Shown piece by piece: positions 17,859 through 26,544 of a DNA stretch of 64,000 nt. Every line of letters starts with the position of its first letter. Position 1 is the stretch's first letter. The stretch is from BOG-908 sp965198915 (GTDB lineage: Bacteria; Pseudomonadota; Alphaproteobacteria; Acetobacterales; Acetobacteraceae). The translations under genes were made by a program, and so were the position numbers. The stretch is taken from assembly GCA_965198915.1 (NCBI GenBank), contig CBDAQC010000002.1:744001-808000 (forward strand), written 5' to 3'. Under the pieces are notes generated by a model. It did no database searches, was not told the DNA's origin, and saw only the letters and a program-made list of their open reading frames with translations.

Positions 17859-19219
17859 TGGAGGCGGCGCTGGCCACGCTCACCGGCTGGGGCAGGGTGG
17901 CGCGCGCGGCCAGTGTCACGCAGCGCCCGGGCGGGGTGGCGGATTTGGCGCGCCTGTTCGCGGAACGGCCCCGGGCGCACGGGCTGATCGCGCATGGCGC
18001 CGGCCGCGCCTATGGGGATTGCGCGCTGAACGCCGAGGGGACCGCCCTGCTGACCGCGGGGCTGGCCGGCGTGCTGTCCTTCGACACGGATAGCGGGCTG
18101 ATCGAGGTGGAGCCGGGCGTGACCTTCCGCCAGTTGATGGCCGCCTACCTGCCGCGGGGCTGGCTGGTGCCGGTCTCGCCCGGCACCGGGTTCGCCACCA
18201 TTGGCGGCGCGGTGGCCAACGACGTGCACGGCAAGAACCACGAGGTGGCTGGCAGTTTCGGCCAGCACGTGACCGAGCTGGACCTGATGACGCCTGATGG
18301 CGCCGTGCGCACGATCGGGCCGGACGCGGAGCCCGCGCTGTTCCAGGCGACCTGCGGCGGGCTGGGACTGACCGGGGTGATCACCCGCATCGCGTTCCGG
18401 ATGAAGCGCGTGCCCGGGCCCGGCGTGGCGGTGCGGCGGCAGCGCCTGGGCGACCTGGATGCATTCCTCGAAGCGATGGATGCGGCGCGGACGGCCACCT
18501 ACACGGTGGGCTGGATCGACGGCTCCGCCCGCGGCGGCGCGCTGGGGCGGGGCATATTGGAGACGGCGGAGGCTAGCGGCGGCGCGTGTGCGGGCCGCGT
18601 GTTGCGCGCCGGGCCGCGCGTGCCGTTCGACTTTCCCGCAGCCGTGCTGAACCCCGCCAGCATCGCGGCCTTCAACGCGCTGTATTACTGGCGGGCGCCC
18701 AAGGCGGGGCGGCTGGCCACGGTGGGCTACGGCGCGTTCTTCTACCCGCTGGACGCGTTGCGCGACTGGAACCGCATCTACGGGCGGCGCGGGTTCCACC
18801 AGTTCCAGAACGTTGTGCCGTTCGCCACCGGCCGGCAGGCGCTGCGCGAGTTGCTGGAGGTGATCGCGGCGTCGCGCCGCGCCTCCTTCCTGGCGGTGCT
18901 GAAGCGCCTGGGTGCGGCCGCGCCACAAGCCGGGCCGTTGTCTTTTCCGCAGGCGGGCTACACGCTGGCGCTGGACTTTCCGGCGGGGCCGGGGATCGAG
19001 GCGCTATACGGCGAGCTGGTGGCGATCACGCTTCGCCATGGCGGGCGGGTGTATTTGGCCAAGGACGCGCTGCTTACGCGCGGGGCGTTCCGGGAGATGT
19101 ATCCGCGGTGGGGGGAGTTCCGCGATCTGCTTGAGTCGGTCGATCCAAGGGGCAGGCTGCAGTCGGACATGTCCCGGCGGCTGGGGATGCGGGAGAGTAC
19201 AAAAGGCCTTCTTTTTTGA
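17858..19219 (+). CDS. DprE1-like FAD-linked oxidase
   Basis: 453 residues. HGAGRAYGDCALNAEG and SPGTGFATIGGAVANDVHGKN form the PCMH-type FAD-binding domain, and VHGKNHEVAGSFGQHV is the DprE1-type substrate-side loop. A C-terminal ALO/DprE1-like domain includes FHQFQNVVPF and GRVYLAKDALLTRGAFREMYP. DprE1 oxidises decaprenylphosphoryl-ribose at C2 during epimerisation to the arabinose form. It is coupled to the UbiA fusion by ATG/TGA overlap. The natural end seems to be MSRRLGMRE; the last seven residues (STKGLLF) and the stop are encoded by repeat E5. Confidence 0.88.
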   Translation: MEAALATLTGWGRVARAASVTQRPGGVADLARLFAERPRAHGLIAHGAGRAYGDCALNAEGTALLTAGLAGVLSFDTDSGLIEVEPGVTFRQLMAAYLPRGWLVPVSPGTGFATIGGAVANDVHGKNHEVAGSFGQHVTELDLMTPDGAVRTIGPDAEPALFQATCGGLGLTGVITRIAFRMKRVPGPGVAVRRQRLGDLDAFLEAMDAARTATYTVGWIDGSARGGALGRGILETAEASGGACAGRVLRAGPRVPFDFPAAVLNPASIAAFNALYYWRAPKAGRLATVGYGAFFYPLDALRDWNRIYGRRGFHQFQNVVPFATGRQALRELLEVIAASRRASFLAVLKRLGAAAPQAGPLSFPQAGYTLALDFPAGPGIEALYGELVAITLRHGGRVYLAKDALLTRGAFREMYPRWGEFRDLLESVDPRGRLQSDMSRRLGMRESTKGLLF

Positions 19220-19352
19220 AAAAAAGAAGCAAAAAACTTTCCTCTCTCCGCATCTGCGACAAGCGGCATTCTGGAAAGATGCCCGGCTGCGGCAAAAGCG
19301 GAGGAATAAAAGTTTTTTGGTCCTTTTTTTCAGAAAAGGACTGCTTCCTTGC
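19200..19352. repeat. Palindromic element E5 (CCGCATCTGC core)
   Basis: Left arm 19200-19240, right arm 19307-19352. The right hairpin pairs as GTCCTTTT...AAAAGGAC, where the usual form is CTTCTTTT...AAAAGAAG, so both sides changed together. The core starts CCGCATCTGCGAC, the class seen in E7 and E19. The left arm encodes the end of the DprE1-like protein, and the right arm supplies AAAGGA and the TTG start of the next gene. Confidence 0.92.
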
Positions 19353-20569
19353 CTAGCGCCCGCCGCGCTACGCTACTCTGCGCCTGCCTTGCCCCCCTGG
19401 GCTGGGCCCTGTTCTGGGCCGTGTTCCACACCGTGCCAGGCCAGGACTGGGTGGTGTTCCACACCGCGGCCGCGCGCTTCTTCGCCGGCGACCTGGCCAT
19501 GCTGTCGGACCCGCGCGCTTTCACCGACGAGATGAACCGCAGCCACGCGGCGATCTTCACCCACCCGATCACCGTGCTGCACCCGTTCATCTATCCGCCG
19601 GTGACGCTGATGCTGGCGGCCGCGTTCTGCTGGCTGCCCTACGTCGCCTCGCTCGTGGCGTTCCTGGCGGTAACCGCCGCGCTGTTGGCGGCCGCTTTGT
19701 GGCGTTGGGAGACGGACGCAGGCAGGCGGGCGTGGCTGATCGCGGGCGTGTTCGCCTGTCCCGCTACGGCCTACACGATCGGCTCCGGACAGCTCAGCTT
19801 CCTGGTGGCGGCCTGTGTGCTGGCCGGCATGGCGTGGCTGGACAGGCGGCCGTTCCTGGCCGGGCTGGCGTTCAGCCTGCTGTGCCTGAAACCACAATTC
19901 GTGCCGCTGATCCCGGTGGCGCTGCTGGCCGGCCGGCACTGGCGGGCCATCGCCGGCGGGTTTGCGGGCGGCATCGGCCTGGTGCTGGCGAGCACCGTGA
20001 TGACAGGCGTGGGCGCCTGGGTGGCGTGGATCCGGCTCGCCACCGGGCAGAACCCGCTGCTCGGCCGGATGATCGACGTGGTGCGGGTGTACGACCAGAG
20101 CGTGCACACCTGCCTGCGGCTGCTGGGGCTGGGCGAGGAGGCGGCCGGCGCCGGGCAGATCGCGGCAAGCCTGCTGTCGGCGGCGTGTGTCTGGATCGTG
20201 TTCGCGCGCCGGCCCGCGGCGCCATTGCGCCAGCGCCTGGTGGTGCTGCTATGCGCGCTGGTGTTCGGCGCGCCGCATGTCGGCGATTACGATCACATGC
20301 TGCTGGCGACAGCTTCGGTGCTGCTGATGCTGGAACGCCGCCATGTGTGGCTTGCCGCTTCCATGTGGCTGGCGCCTATGTTCAACCCGCCGGCGTTGAT
20401 CGCGGTGATCGGCGTCCCGGCGCTGGTATGGGCGTCCGCGCTCACGCCTTTGCTGCCCATGGTGCTGATGCTGCAGATGTCCAGAAGGCAGGACGGCGTC
20501 TTTTCGCAAAAGACAAAAAACTCTGCTGCTGACAGCTTCGCGACGTTTCTCGACGATTCGGCGGATTGA
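19349..20569 (+). CDS. GT87/DUF2029-like polyprenyl-phosphate glycosyltransferase, membrane protein
   Basis: 406 residues with about ten hydrophobic segments. An early extracytoplasmic QDWVVFHTAAARFFAGD and a later HPFIYPPVTLML are characteristic of GT87 (DUF2029) GT-C enzymes, which use polyprenyl-phosphate sugars; AftC arabinofuranosyltransferase is in this family. The start is TTG 19349 with AAAGGA at 19335-19340, an 8-base spacer, both inside E5. The next in-frame ATG (residue 51) would remove the first membrane helix. The last 25 or so residues (from RRQDGVFSQKTKNS) read through degenerate element E6. With the two upstream genes it suggests pentose transfer to a cell-surface acceptor. 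Confidence 0.82.
   Translation: MPSARRATLLCACLAPLGWALFWAVFHTVPGQDWVVFHTAAARFFAGDLAMLSDPRAFTDEMNRSHAAIFTHPITVLHPFIYPPVTLMLAAAFCWLPYVASLVAFLAVTAALLAAALWRWETDAGRRAWLIAGVFACPATAYTIGSGQLSFLVAACVLAGMAWLDRRPFLAGLAFSLLCLKPQFVPLIPVALLAGRHWRAIAGGFAGGIGLVLASTVMTGVGAWVAWIRLATGQNPLLGRMIDVVRVYDQSVHTCLRLLGLGEEAAGAGQIAASLLSAACVWIVFARRPAAPLRQRLVVLLCALVFGAPHVGDYDHMLLATASVLLMLERRHVWLAASMWLAPMFNPPALIAVIGVPALVWASALTPLLPMVLMLQMSRRQDGVFSQKTKNSAADSFATFLDDSAD
20484..20525. repeat. Palindromic element E6 (degenerate single arm, inside a coding end)
   Basis: GAAGGCAGGACGGCGTC, TTTTCGCAAAAGAC and AAAAAACTCTGC follow the order of a left arm with several substitutions. The hairpin GTCTTTT-CGC-AAAAGAC pairs perfectly. A poor match to a right arm may exist at about 20611-20650. 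It forms the 3' end of the GT87-like gene, adding charged residues after the last membrane helix. Confidence 0.6.
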
Positions 20570-20739
20570 GGTGGTCGCGCGAGTCGCTTGCGCGCAAGTG
20601 CAGGCGGGGCGCGAAAGTCTTGTCGGTTTTGCTGCGGGAGAGCGAGCTTTTTCCGGCTTCACACCCAGTTGACCACTGAAGCCGGCGCGCATTCCAAGTT
20701 CCAGGCTACATTGCGTGACCAACGGACCACCGGAGACAG

Positions 20740-21399
20740 ATGCGTCAGCTTTTTGCCCCAGGCGCCGACGCCATACTTCGGCTTGCCTTGCTCGTGGTCT
20801 CGGTCGGCGCGCTGGTTTTCCTGGTAGTTGTCGGCGCCGTGGCCAATTCGGATTACGTGTACGGGGTTGGCGTGGCGCCGCACCAGCCGGTGCCGTTCAG
20901 CCACAAGCATCATAGCGGCGAGCTGGGGCTGGATTGCCGCTACTGCCACACCAGCGTCACATATCTGGCCAATCCCGGCATGCCGCCGACTTACACGTGC
21001 ATGACGTGCCACTCGCAGATCTGGACAGGCGCGCCGATGCTGGCGCCGGTGCGCGACAGCCTGGCGAACAACCAGCCGCTGCAATGGAGCCGGGTCAATC
21101 GCCTGCCCGACTATGTCTATTTCAATCATTCTCTGCACGTGACGAAAGGCATCGGCTGCAGTTCGTGCCACGGTGCCATCACGTCCATGCAGCTGACCGC
21201 GCGTGCCCAGGCGTTCCGGATGCAGTTCTGCATAAGCTGCCACCGCAATCCTGCGGCCAACGTGCGCACGCCCGACCAGGTGTGGAACATGGATTGGACG
21301 CCGCCGGCCGACCAGGCGAAGAAAGGCCCCGAGCTCGTGGCCCAGTATCACATACGCAACGCCGCCCAGCTTACGGATTGTTCCATATGCCACCGGTAA
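20740..21399 (+). CDS. actA: ActA, pentaheme cytochrome c of alternative complex III
   Basis: 219 residues. One N-terminal membrane segment (about 11-34) is followed by a periplasmic domain with five CxxCH heme sites: CRYCH, CMTCH, CSSCH, CISCH and CSICH. Extra His residues (FSHKHHSG, FNHSLH) can be distal ligands. This is the layout of ActA in alternative complex III, which oxidises quinol in place of cytochrome bc1. GGAG precedes the ATG by about 6 bases. The actB start lies inside the last 13 bases. Confidence 0.96.
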   Translation: MRQLFAPGADAILRLALLVVSVGALVFLVVVGAVANSDYVYGVGVAPHQPVPFSHKHHSGELGLDCRYCHTSVTYLANPGMPPTYTCMTCHSQIWTGAPMLAPVRDSLANNQPLQWSRVNRLPDYVYFNHSLHVTKGIGCSSCHGAITSMQLTARAQAFRMQFCISCHRNPAANVRTPDQVWNMDWTPPADQAKKGPELVAQYHIRNAAQLTDCSICHR

Positions 21400-24260
21400 A
21401 GTTGGGGTCCGACGGCAAATGGCGCGGTGCCGCGGGCGAGCGCGGCATTGCGGCCGCGATACGCGAACGTTTTCCGGCCGCGGCCGATCTGCTGCACACG
21501 CCCGATAGACGACAGTTCATGCGCCTGATGGCCGCCTCGCTGGCACTGTCCGGCCTGGCCGGCTGCGACGACGAGGACGACACGCGTGACGTGATCGTGC
21601 CGCCGGTGGCGCAGACGGCGGGCTCGGCGCCGGCCACTGTGCTGACCTACGCCTCCGCCGCATTGCTGGATGGTTTCGCCAACGGAATTACGGTGAAGAC
21701 GCGGGACGGCCGGCCGATCAAGGTTGAAGGCAATCCGGCGCATCCGTGGAGCCGCGGCGGCACCGACATCTTCGCGCAATCCAGCGTGCTCGGGCTGTAC
21801 GATCCGTTCCGCTCGCAGACCGTGCAGTTCCTGACCCGCGACAGCAGCTGGACGGCGTTCCGCGCCGCCATGCTGGGGCCGCAGGCGCAATGGCGCGCCG
21901 GCCGCGGCGCCGGGTTGGCGCTGCTGATCGGCCCGACCACCTCGCCCTCGCTGCACGCCCAAGTCACCGCCCTGCAGCAGGCCTGGCCGGAACTGCGCGT
22001 GTTCACCCATGCGGCGGTGTCGCGCGACGGGCTGTACGAGGGCACGCGGCAGGCGTTCGGCCGTCCGCTCGAGACGCATTGGAACCTGGCCGACGCCAGG
22101 TCGGTCGTCTGCCTGGACGGCGACCTGCTGGACCCCGGCCCGCACCAGATTGGCGCGGGGCGCGGCTGGAGCGGCGCGCGGCGCAAGCTGGCCGCGGGCG
22201 GCGGCCTGCTGGAAATGCATGCGGCCTTTGCCGTGCCGAACCTCACCGCCGCCAAGGCGGACCGGGGGATTTCCGCTCAGCCGGCGCTGATCGAGGCGAT
22301 GGCGCGCTCTCTGCTGTCACGCGCGACGGAAGGGGGGCAATCGGATCTGCCCGACCAGGCGGCCGGCTGGTGCAGTGCCGCCTGGCGGGCGCTGGACGGC
22401 GCGCGCGGCGCGGGCGTGGTGCAGGCGGGGCTGCATGCCAGCCCCGGGGTGCAGGAGGCGGTGCAGCGGCTGAACGCGGCGCTCGGCAATACTGGCCGGA
22501 CGGTGCTGCACACGCTGCCGCTGCAAGTCCGCGGCGAAAGCCTGACCGCGCTGGTCGATGCCATGCAGCACGGCGCGGTGACCGCGCTGGTGATGATCGG
22601 CAGCAACCCCTCTTACGACTCGCCGGCCGGGCTCGGCTTCACCGAGGCGCTTGGCCGGGTGCCGCTGAAGATCCATGCCAGCCTGTACGAGGACGAGACC
22701 TCGGTGAATGTCGACTGGCATCTGCCGATGTCGCACCCGCTGGAGTCCTGGGGCGACGCACGCGCCCTGGATGGCACCGTCAGCCTGCTGCAGCCGACGA
22801 TCGCGCCGCTATATGGCGGGCGCAGCGCGGGCGAGATACTGGCACTGCTGACCGAGCCGGAGCCGCGCGACGGGCTGACGCTGCTGCAGGCCCATTGGGA
22901 CGCGGCAGGTGCGCCCGATCGCTGGCACAACGCGCTGCTGACGGGCGTGCTGGAGGGCGGCCGCGCGCCGCTGGTGACGGTGCAGCCGACCGGCGGCATG
23001 ACGCCGGCCACCACCGCGCCGGAGCCTGGCCTGCAGGTGGCCTTCCGCCCCGATCCCACGATCTGGGACGGCACGGTGGCCGACAATGCCTGGCTGCAGG
23101 AACTGCCAAAGCCGCTGACCAAGGTGGTCTGGGAGAACGCCGTCCAAGTCGGGCCAGAGCTCGCCGCGCGCCTGAAGCTCGCGCAGTTCGACGTGGTGAC
23201 GGTGAGCGCCGGCGGACGCAGTGTCACCGGCTCCGTCTGGATCGCGCCCAACCAGGCGGACCATGTGGTTGCGGTGACGCTGGGCTACGGCAAGCGCGCG
23301 GCGGGGCAGCTTTCCGCCGGTCTGGGGTTCGACGCCTACGGCCTGCGCGCGCAGCAGACGCCGTGGCTGCTGGACGGCGCCACGCTGCAGCGCACCGGCG
23401 CGCGCCACGTGCTGGCCAGCGTGGCCGACCACGCGCGCATGGACGGCGAGGGCTTCGTGCGCGTGCAGCACACCGGGGCGGCCCCGGTGGGCGACGGCGA
23501 CCGCGAGCTTCCCACGCTGTATCCGCCCAAGCAGTCCGACGGCCGCGTCTGGGGCATGGTGATCGACCTGGATAGCTGCATCGGCTGCAACGCCTGCGTC
23601 ACCGCCTGCCAGTCGGAGAACAATATCGCCGTGGTAGGCCGCGACGAGGTGCTCAACGGCCGGGAGATGCACTGGCTGCGGGTGGACGCCTATCCGGCGG
23701 CGGCCGGCGCAATCGGCACGGCGCCCACCTCTGTCGCCTTCATGCCGGTGCCGTGCATGCATTGCGAGCAGGCGCCCTGCGAGGTCGGCTGTCCGGTGGA
23801 GGCGACCCTGCACGACCATGAGGGGCTGAACCTGATGGTCTATAACCGCTGTATCGGCACGCGGGCCTGCTCCGGCTACTGCCCCTACAAGGTGCGCCGC
23901 TTCAATTATGCCGACTACTCGGCGGGTGCCGCGCCTACTATCGTGGAGCAGCGCAATCCGGACGTGACGGTGCGGGCGCGCGGCGTGATGGAGAAATGCA
24001 CCTACTGCGTGCAGCGTATCGCCGAGGCGCGCGCGGATTCGGACCGGGAGAACACGCCCATTGCGGACGGCACCGTGCGCACGGCGTGCCAGAGCGCGTG
24101 CCCGACCGAAGCGATCGTGTTCGGCGATTTGGCGGACACCGGTAGCGCGGTGAGCACGGCGCGGCGTGATCCGCGGCGCTACGCGTTGCTGGGGGAGCTG
24201 AATACGCGGCCGCGCACGACGTATCTGGCGGTGCGGGCGCCGGCTGCTGGGGAGGGCTGA
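21387..24260 (+). CDS. actB: ActB, molybdopterin-like/iron-sulfur subunit of alternative complex III
   Basis: 957 residues. A Tat-like leader DRRQFMRLMAASLALSGLAGC (RR motif and lipobox Cys) lies near residue 46. The first two thirds resemble the catalytic subunit of molybdopterin oxidoreductases but without a cofactor role in ACIII. The C-terminal third, from about residue 725, has four ferredoxin-like cysteine clusters: CIGCNACVTAC, CMHCEQAPCEVGC, CIGTRACSGYC and CTYC...CQSACP. This is the fused ActB architecture. ATG 21387 overlaps actA. Element E7 separates it from actCD. Confidence 0.96.
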   Translation: MPPVKLGSDGKWRGAAGERGIAAAIRERFPAAADLLHTPDRRQFMRLMAASLALSGLAGCDDEDDTRDVIVPPVAQTAGSAPATVLTYASAALLDGFANGITVKTRDGRPIKVEGNPAHPWSRGGTDIFAQSSVLGLYDPFRSQTVQFLTRDSSWTAFRAAMLGPQAQWRAGRGAGLALLIGPTTSPSLHAQVTALQQAWPELRVFTHAAVSRDGLYEGTRQAFGRPLETHWNLADARSVVCLDGDLLDPGPHQIGAGRGWSGARRKLAAGGGLLEMHAAFAVPNLTAAKADRGISAQPALIEAMARSLLSRATEGGQSDLPDQAAGWCSAAWRALDGARGAGVVQAGLHASPGVQEAVQRLNAALGNTGRTVLHTLPLQVRGESLTALVDAMQHGAVTALVMIGSNPSYDSPAGLGFTEALGRVPLKIHASLYEDETSVNVDWHLPMSHPLESWGDARALDGTVSLLQPTIAPLYGGRSAGEILALLTEPEPRDGLTLLQAHWDAAGAPDRWHNALLTGVLEGGRAPLVTVQPTGGMTPATTAPEPGLQVAFRPDPTIWDGTVADNAWLQELPKPLTKVVWENAVQVGPELAARLKLAQFDVVTVSAGGRSVTGSVWIAPNQADHVVAVTLGYGKRAAGQLSAGLGFDAYGLRAQQTPWLLDGATLQRTGARHVLASVADHARMDGEGFVRVQHTGAAPVGDGDRELPTLYPPKQSDGRVWGMVIDLDSCIGCNACVTACQSENNIAVVGRDEVLNGREMHWLRVDAYPAAAGAIGTAPTSVAFMPVPCMHCEQAPCEVGCPVEATLHDHEGLNLMVYNRCIGTRACSGYCPYKVRRFNYADYSAGAAPTIVEQRNPDVTVRARGVMEKCTYCVQRIAEARADSDRENTPIADGTVRTACQSACPTEAIVFGDLADTGSAVSTARRDPRRYALLGELNTRPRTTYLAVRAPAAGEG

Positions 24261-24267
24261 GAGGTGG

Positions 24268-24425
24268 AGGAAGGAAGCAAGGCCTTCTTTTTTGAAAAAA
24301 AGAAGCAAAAAACTTTTGTCTTCCCGCATCTGCAGCAGCCGTGGGCTTCAGGAAACACGCGCATGTTGCAGATGCGGGGACGCAAAAGTCTTTTGGTTCT
24401 TTTCAAAAAAGAACTGCTTGCTTTC
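24268..24425. repeat. Palindromic element E7 (paired arms, perfect 12-bp inner inverted repeat)
   Basis: Left arm 24268-24318, right arm 24383-24425. Inside, CCCGCATCTGCA (24323-24334) and TGCAGATGCGGG (24367-24378) are perfect inverted repeats, so the full structure can extend well past the arms. The right hairpin is GTTCTTTT...AAAAGAAC, a compensated change from CTTC/GAAG. It is between actB and actCD within one operon. Confidence 0.93.
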
Positions 24426-24445
24426 TCCCCAAAGGCAGCAACCCC

Positions 24446-26386
24446 ATGTCCGTAACCACTTCCGACACGCCGATCATCAGCGCAGGCCAGACCTATGACA
24501 GCATAGGCGACACGCTGACCGGCATCGTGCTGCGCCGGCATGGCTGGACCGCGTGGTGGCTGGCTATGGCCGGCGCGGTGGCGCTGCTCGGCGTGCTCGT
24601 CGTCTCGCTGGGTTTCCTGTTCTTCTACGGCACTGCGATCTGGGGCAACAACATCCCGGTCACCTGGGCGCTGGACATCGTCAGCTACGATTGGTGGATT
24701 GGCATTGCCTGCGGTGGCGTGCTTGTCAGCAGCGTGTTCCTGTTGCTGGGCGTGGAGTGGCGCGGGGCGTTGAACCGGATTGCCGAGGCGATGTCGCTGA
24801 TCGCGGCGGCGGCCGCGGCGGTGTATCCGATCATCCATCTCGGCCGGCCGTGGTTCTTCTATTGGAACCTGCCGTATCCAAACACTTTCCTGTTGTGGCC
24901 GCAGTTCCGCAGTCCGTTGTACTGGGACGCGATCGACATATTGAGCTTCCTCGGCCTGGCGGCCGGGCTGTTCTATGTCGGGCTGCTGCCGGACATCGCC
25001 AGCCTGCGGGACCGCGCGCTGGAGCGTGCGCGTGAGGGCGGGCGGGACAGTTCGCTGACGGCGCAGCTATACGGCATCGCGGCGCTCGGCTGGCGCGGCT
25101 CCGTGGTGCACTGGCACCGCTGGAGTCATGCCTATCGCGGTCTGGCGGTGCTCGGCGTGCTGGTCGTCGTCTCCTTGCAGACCGGCGCTTCAGTGATGTT
25201 CGCGGGCAGCCTGGAGCCTGGCTGGCACGATACGATGCTGCCGATCACCTATCTTGCCGAGGCCACATTTGCGGGCGTGGGCATGCTGTCGGTTCTGACC
25301 GTGGTCATACGCCACGTGTTCGCGTTGGAAGCGATGATCACAGACCGCCACATCGGCGTGCTGGCCTGGCTGCTGCTGATGCTGTGCGCGGCGAACATCT
25401 ATTGCGAGCTGGCGACCGACTTCACCACGCTTGTCGGCGGCGACCCGGCGGATTTGGCGGCGATGGGGCGGCGCACCGGAGGGCCGGTGGCGTGGAGCTA
25501 CTGGATGCTGGTCACCGCCGCGTTCCTGCCGCCGCTGCTGTTCCTGATCCCGAGTTTCCGCTTACGTCCGGGCATACTCGCCTGGGTAGGCGGCGCGGTG
25601 GCGGCCGGCATTTGGGGCGACCATTACACGCTGATCGTGGCGTCGCTTCAGCACGACTATTTGCCCTCGGCCGCGCAGGCCACGCATATAAGTTTTTTCG
25701 AGTGGTCGACTTTCGCGGGCTCGGCGGGGTTGTTCCTGTTTCTGCTGCTGCTGTTCATGCGGCTGCTGCCGGTCGTCTCGATGCTGGGCGAGCGCGGCCT
25801 GGTGTCGCGCACCGGCGCCGGCGCCGAGGGTTCGCCGCCCTGGCCGGCGCATGACGCGCCGCTATGGGGCGTGGCCGGCGAGTTTGCAGATGCGGACGGC
25901 ATGGTTGCCGCCACACGCGTGCTTCGCGCAGATCCGCGCTACCGGATCGATGCGTATTCGCCGATGCCCAGCCCGGCGGCCGTGACCGCTTTCGGGATGA
26001 GGACCGGCCACGCGGGCTGGGCCTGGGCGGCCGGGATTGCCGGCGGCGCCGCGATGTTCGGCATGTGCATGTATGCCACCGGCTACGATTATGTGTTCGA
26101 CATAGGCGGCCGGCCGCGGTTCAGCTGGCCCGCCTTCCTGGTGCCGACTGCAAGCTTTGCCTGCCTGTGCGCGGGCATGGCGATGGTGGCCGCAATGCTG
26201 ATCCAGAACCGTTTCCCGCGGCTGAACCATCCGGCCTTCAACATCCCCGGCATCTGCCGTGCGACACAGGACCGGTTTTTTGTTGTGGCACACGCCCACG
26301 GCGGCGAGTTCGATCCGGAACCGGCCGAGCGGGCGTTTGCCGGGCTGGACGCGCCGGCGTTGACGGTGACGCGGGTGCCGCGGTGA
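24446..26386 (+). CDS. ActC-ActD fusion of alternative complex III
   Basis: 646 residues. Residues 1 to about 455 are an NrfD/PsrC-type quinol-interacting subunit with about ten membrane segments (for example YPIIHLGRPWFFYWNLPYPN). After a linker rich in Gly, Ala and Pro (about 456-470), residues from about 471 are ActD (DUF3341): WGVAGEFADADGMVAATRVL, then RIDAYSPMPSP, then two membrane helices. In most described ACIII operons actC and actD are separate genes; here there is no stop between them. ATG 24446 has AAAGG about 10 bases upstream. Provides the quinol site and an auxiliary membrane subunit. Confidence 0.93.
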   Translation: MSVTTSDTPIISAGQTYDSIGDTLTGIVLRRHGWTAWWLAMAGAVALLGVLVVSLGFLFFYGTAIWGNNIPVTWALDIVSYDWWIGIACGGVLVSSVFLLLGVEWRGALNRIAEAMSLIAAAAAAVYPIIHLGRPWFFYWNLPYPNTFLLWPQFRSPLYWDAIDILSFLGLAAGLFYVGLLPDIASLRDRALERAREGGRDSSLTAQLYGIAALGWRGSVVHWHRWSHAYRGLAVLGVLVVVSLQTGASVMFAGSLEPGWHDTMLPITYLAEATFAGVGMLSVLTVVIRHVFALEAMITDRHIGVLAWLLLMLCAANIYCELATDFTTLVGGDPADLAAMGRRTGGPVAWSYWMLVTAAFLPPLLFLIPSFRLRPGILAWVGGAVAAGIWGDHYTLIVASLQHDYLPSAAQATHISFFEWSTFAGSAGLFLFLLLLFMRLLPVVSMLGERGLVSRTGAGAEGSPPWPAHDAPLWGVAGEFADADGMVAATRVLRADPRYRIDAYSPMPSPAAVTAFGMRTGHAGWAWAAGIAGGAAMFGMCMYATGYDYVFDIGGRPRFSWPAFLVPTASFACLCAGMAMVAAMLIQNRFPRLNHPAFNIPGICRATQDRFFVVAHAHGGEFDPEPAERAFAGLDAPALTVTRVPR

Positions 26387-26497
26387 GCAGGCGCGCGGCA
26401 GGAAGTCCGTTCGCGCAAGGCAAGTCCGCGTTCCTGGTAATGCCGGTGCAGCCGCCCACGATGCCGGAAGTTCGCGCTGGATTGCGCAGCCGCGAGG

Positions 26498-26544
26498 AGC
26501 AAAGGCTTTCTGGTTCTTTTTTGCGAAAAAGAGCCGCTTGCCTG
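26498..26544. repeat. Palindromic element E8 (right arm; left arm uncertain)
   Basis: GCAAAGGCTTTC, then GGTTCTTTTT-TGCG-AAAAAGAGCC, then GCTTGCC follow the right-arm order. The stem keeps pairing with one G-T wobble. A possible degenerate left arm lies near 26396-26430. It is between actCD and actE, and the actE start (TTG 26521) is in its hairpin loop. Confidence 0.75.

Noticed and set aside
26383..26520. GTG 26383, overlapping the actCD stop, as the actE start
   Set aside because: It would give a leader of about 66 residues before the lipobox, too long for a lipoprotein signal. It cannot be fully excluded.
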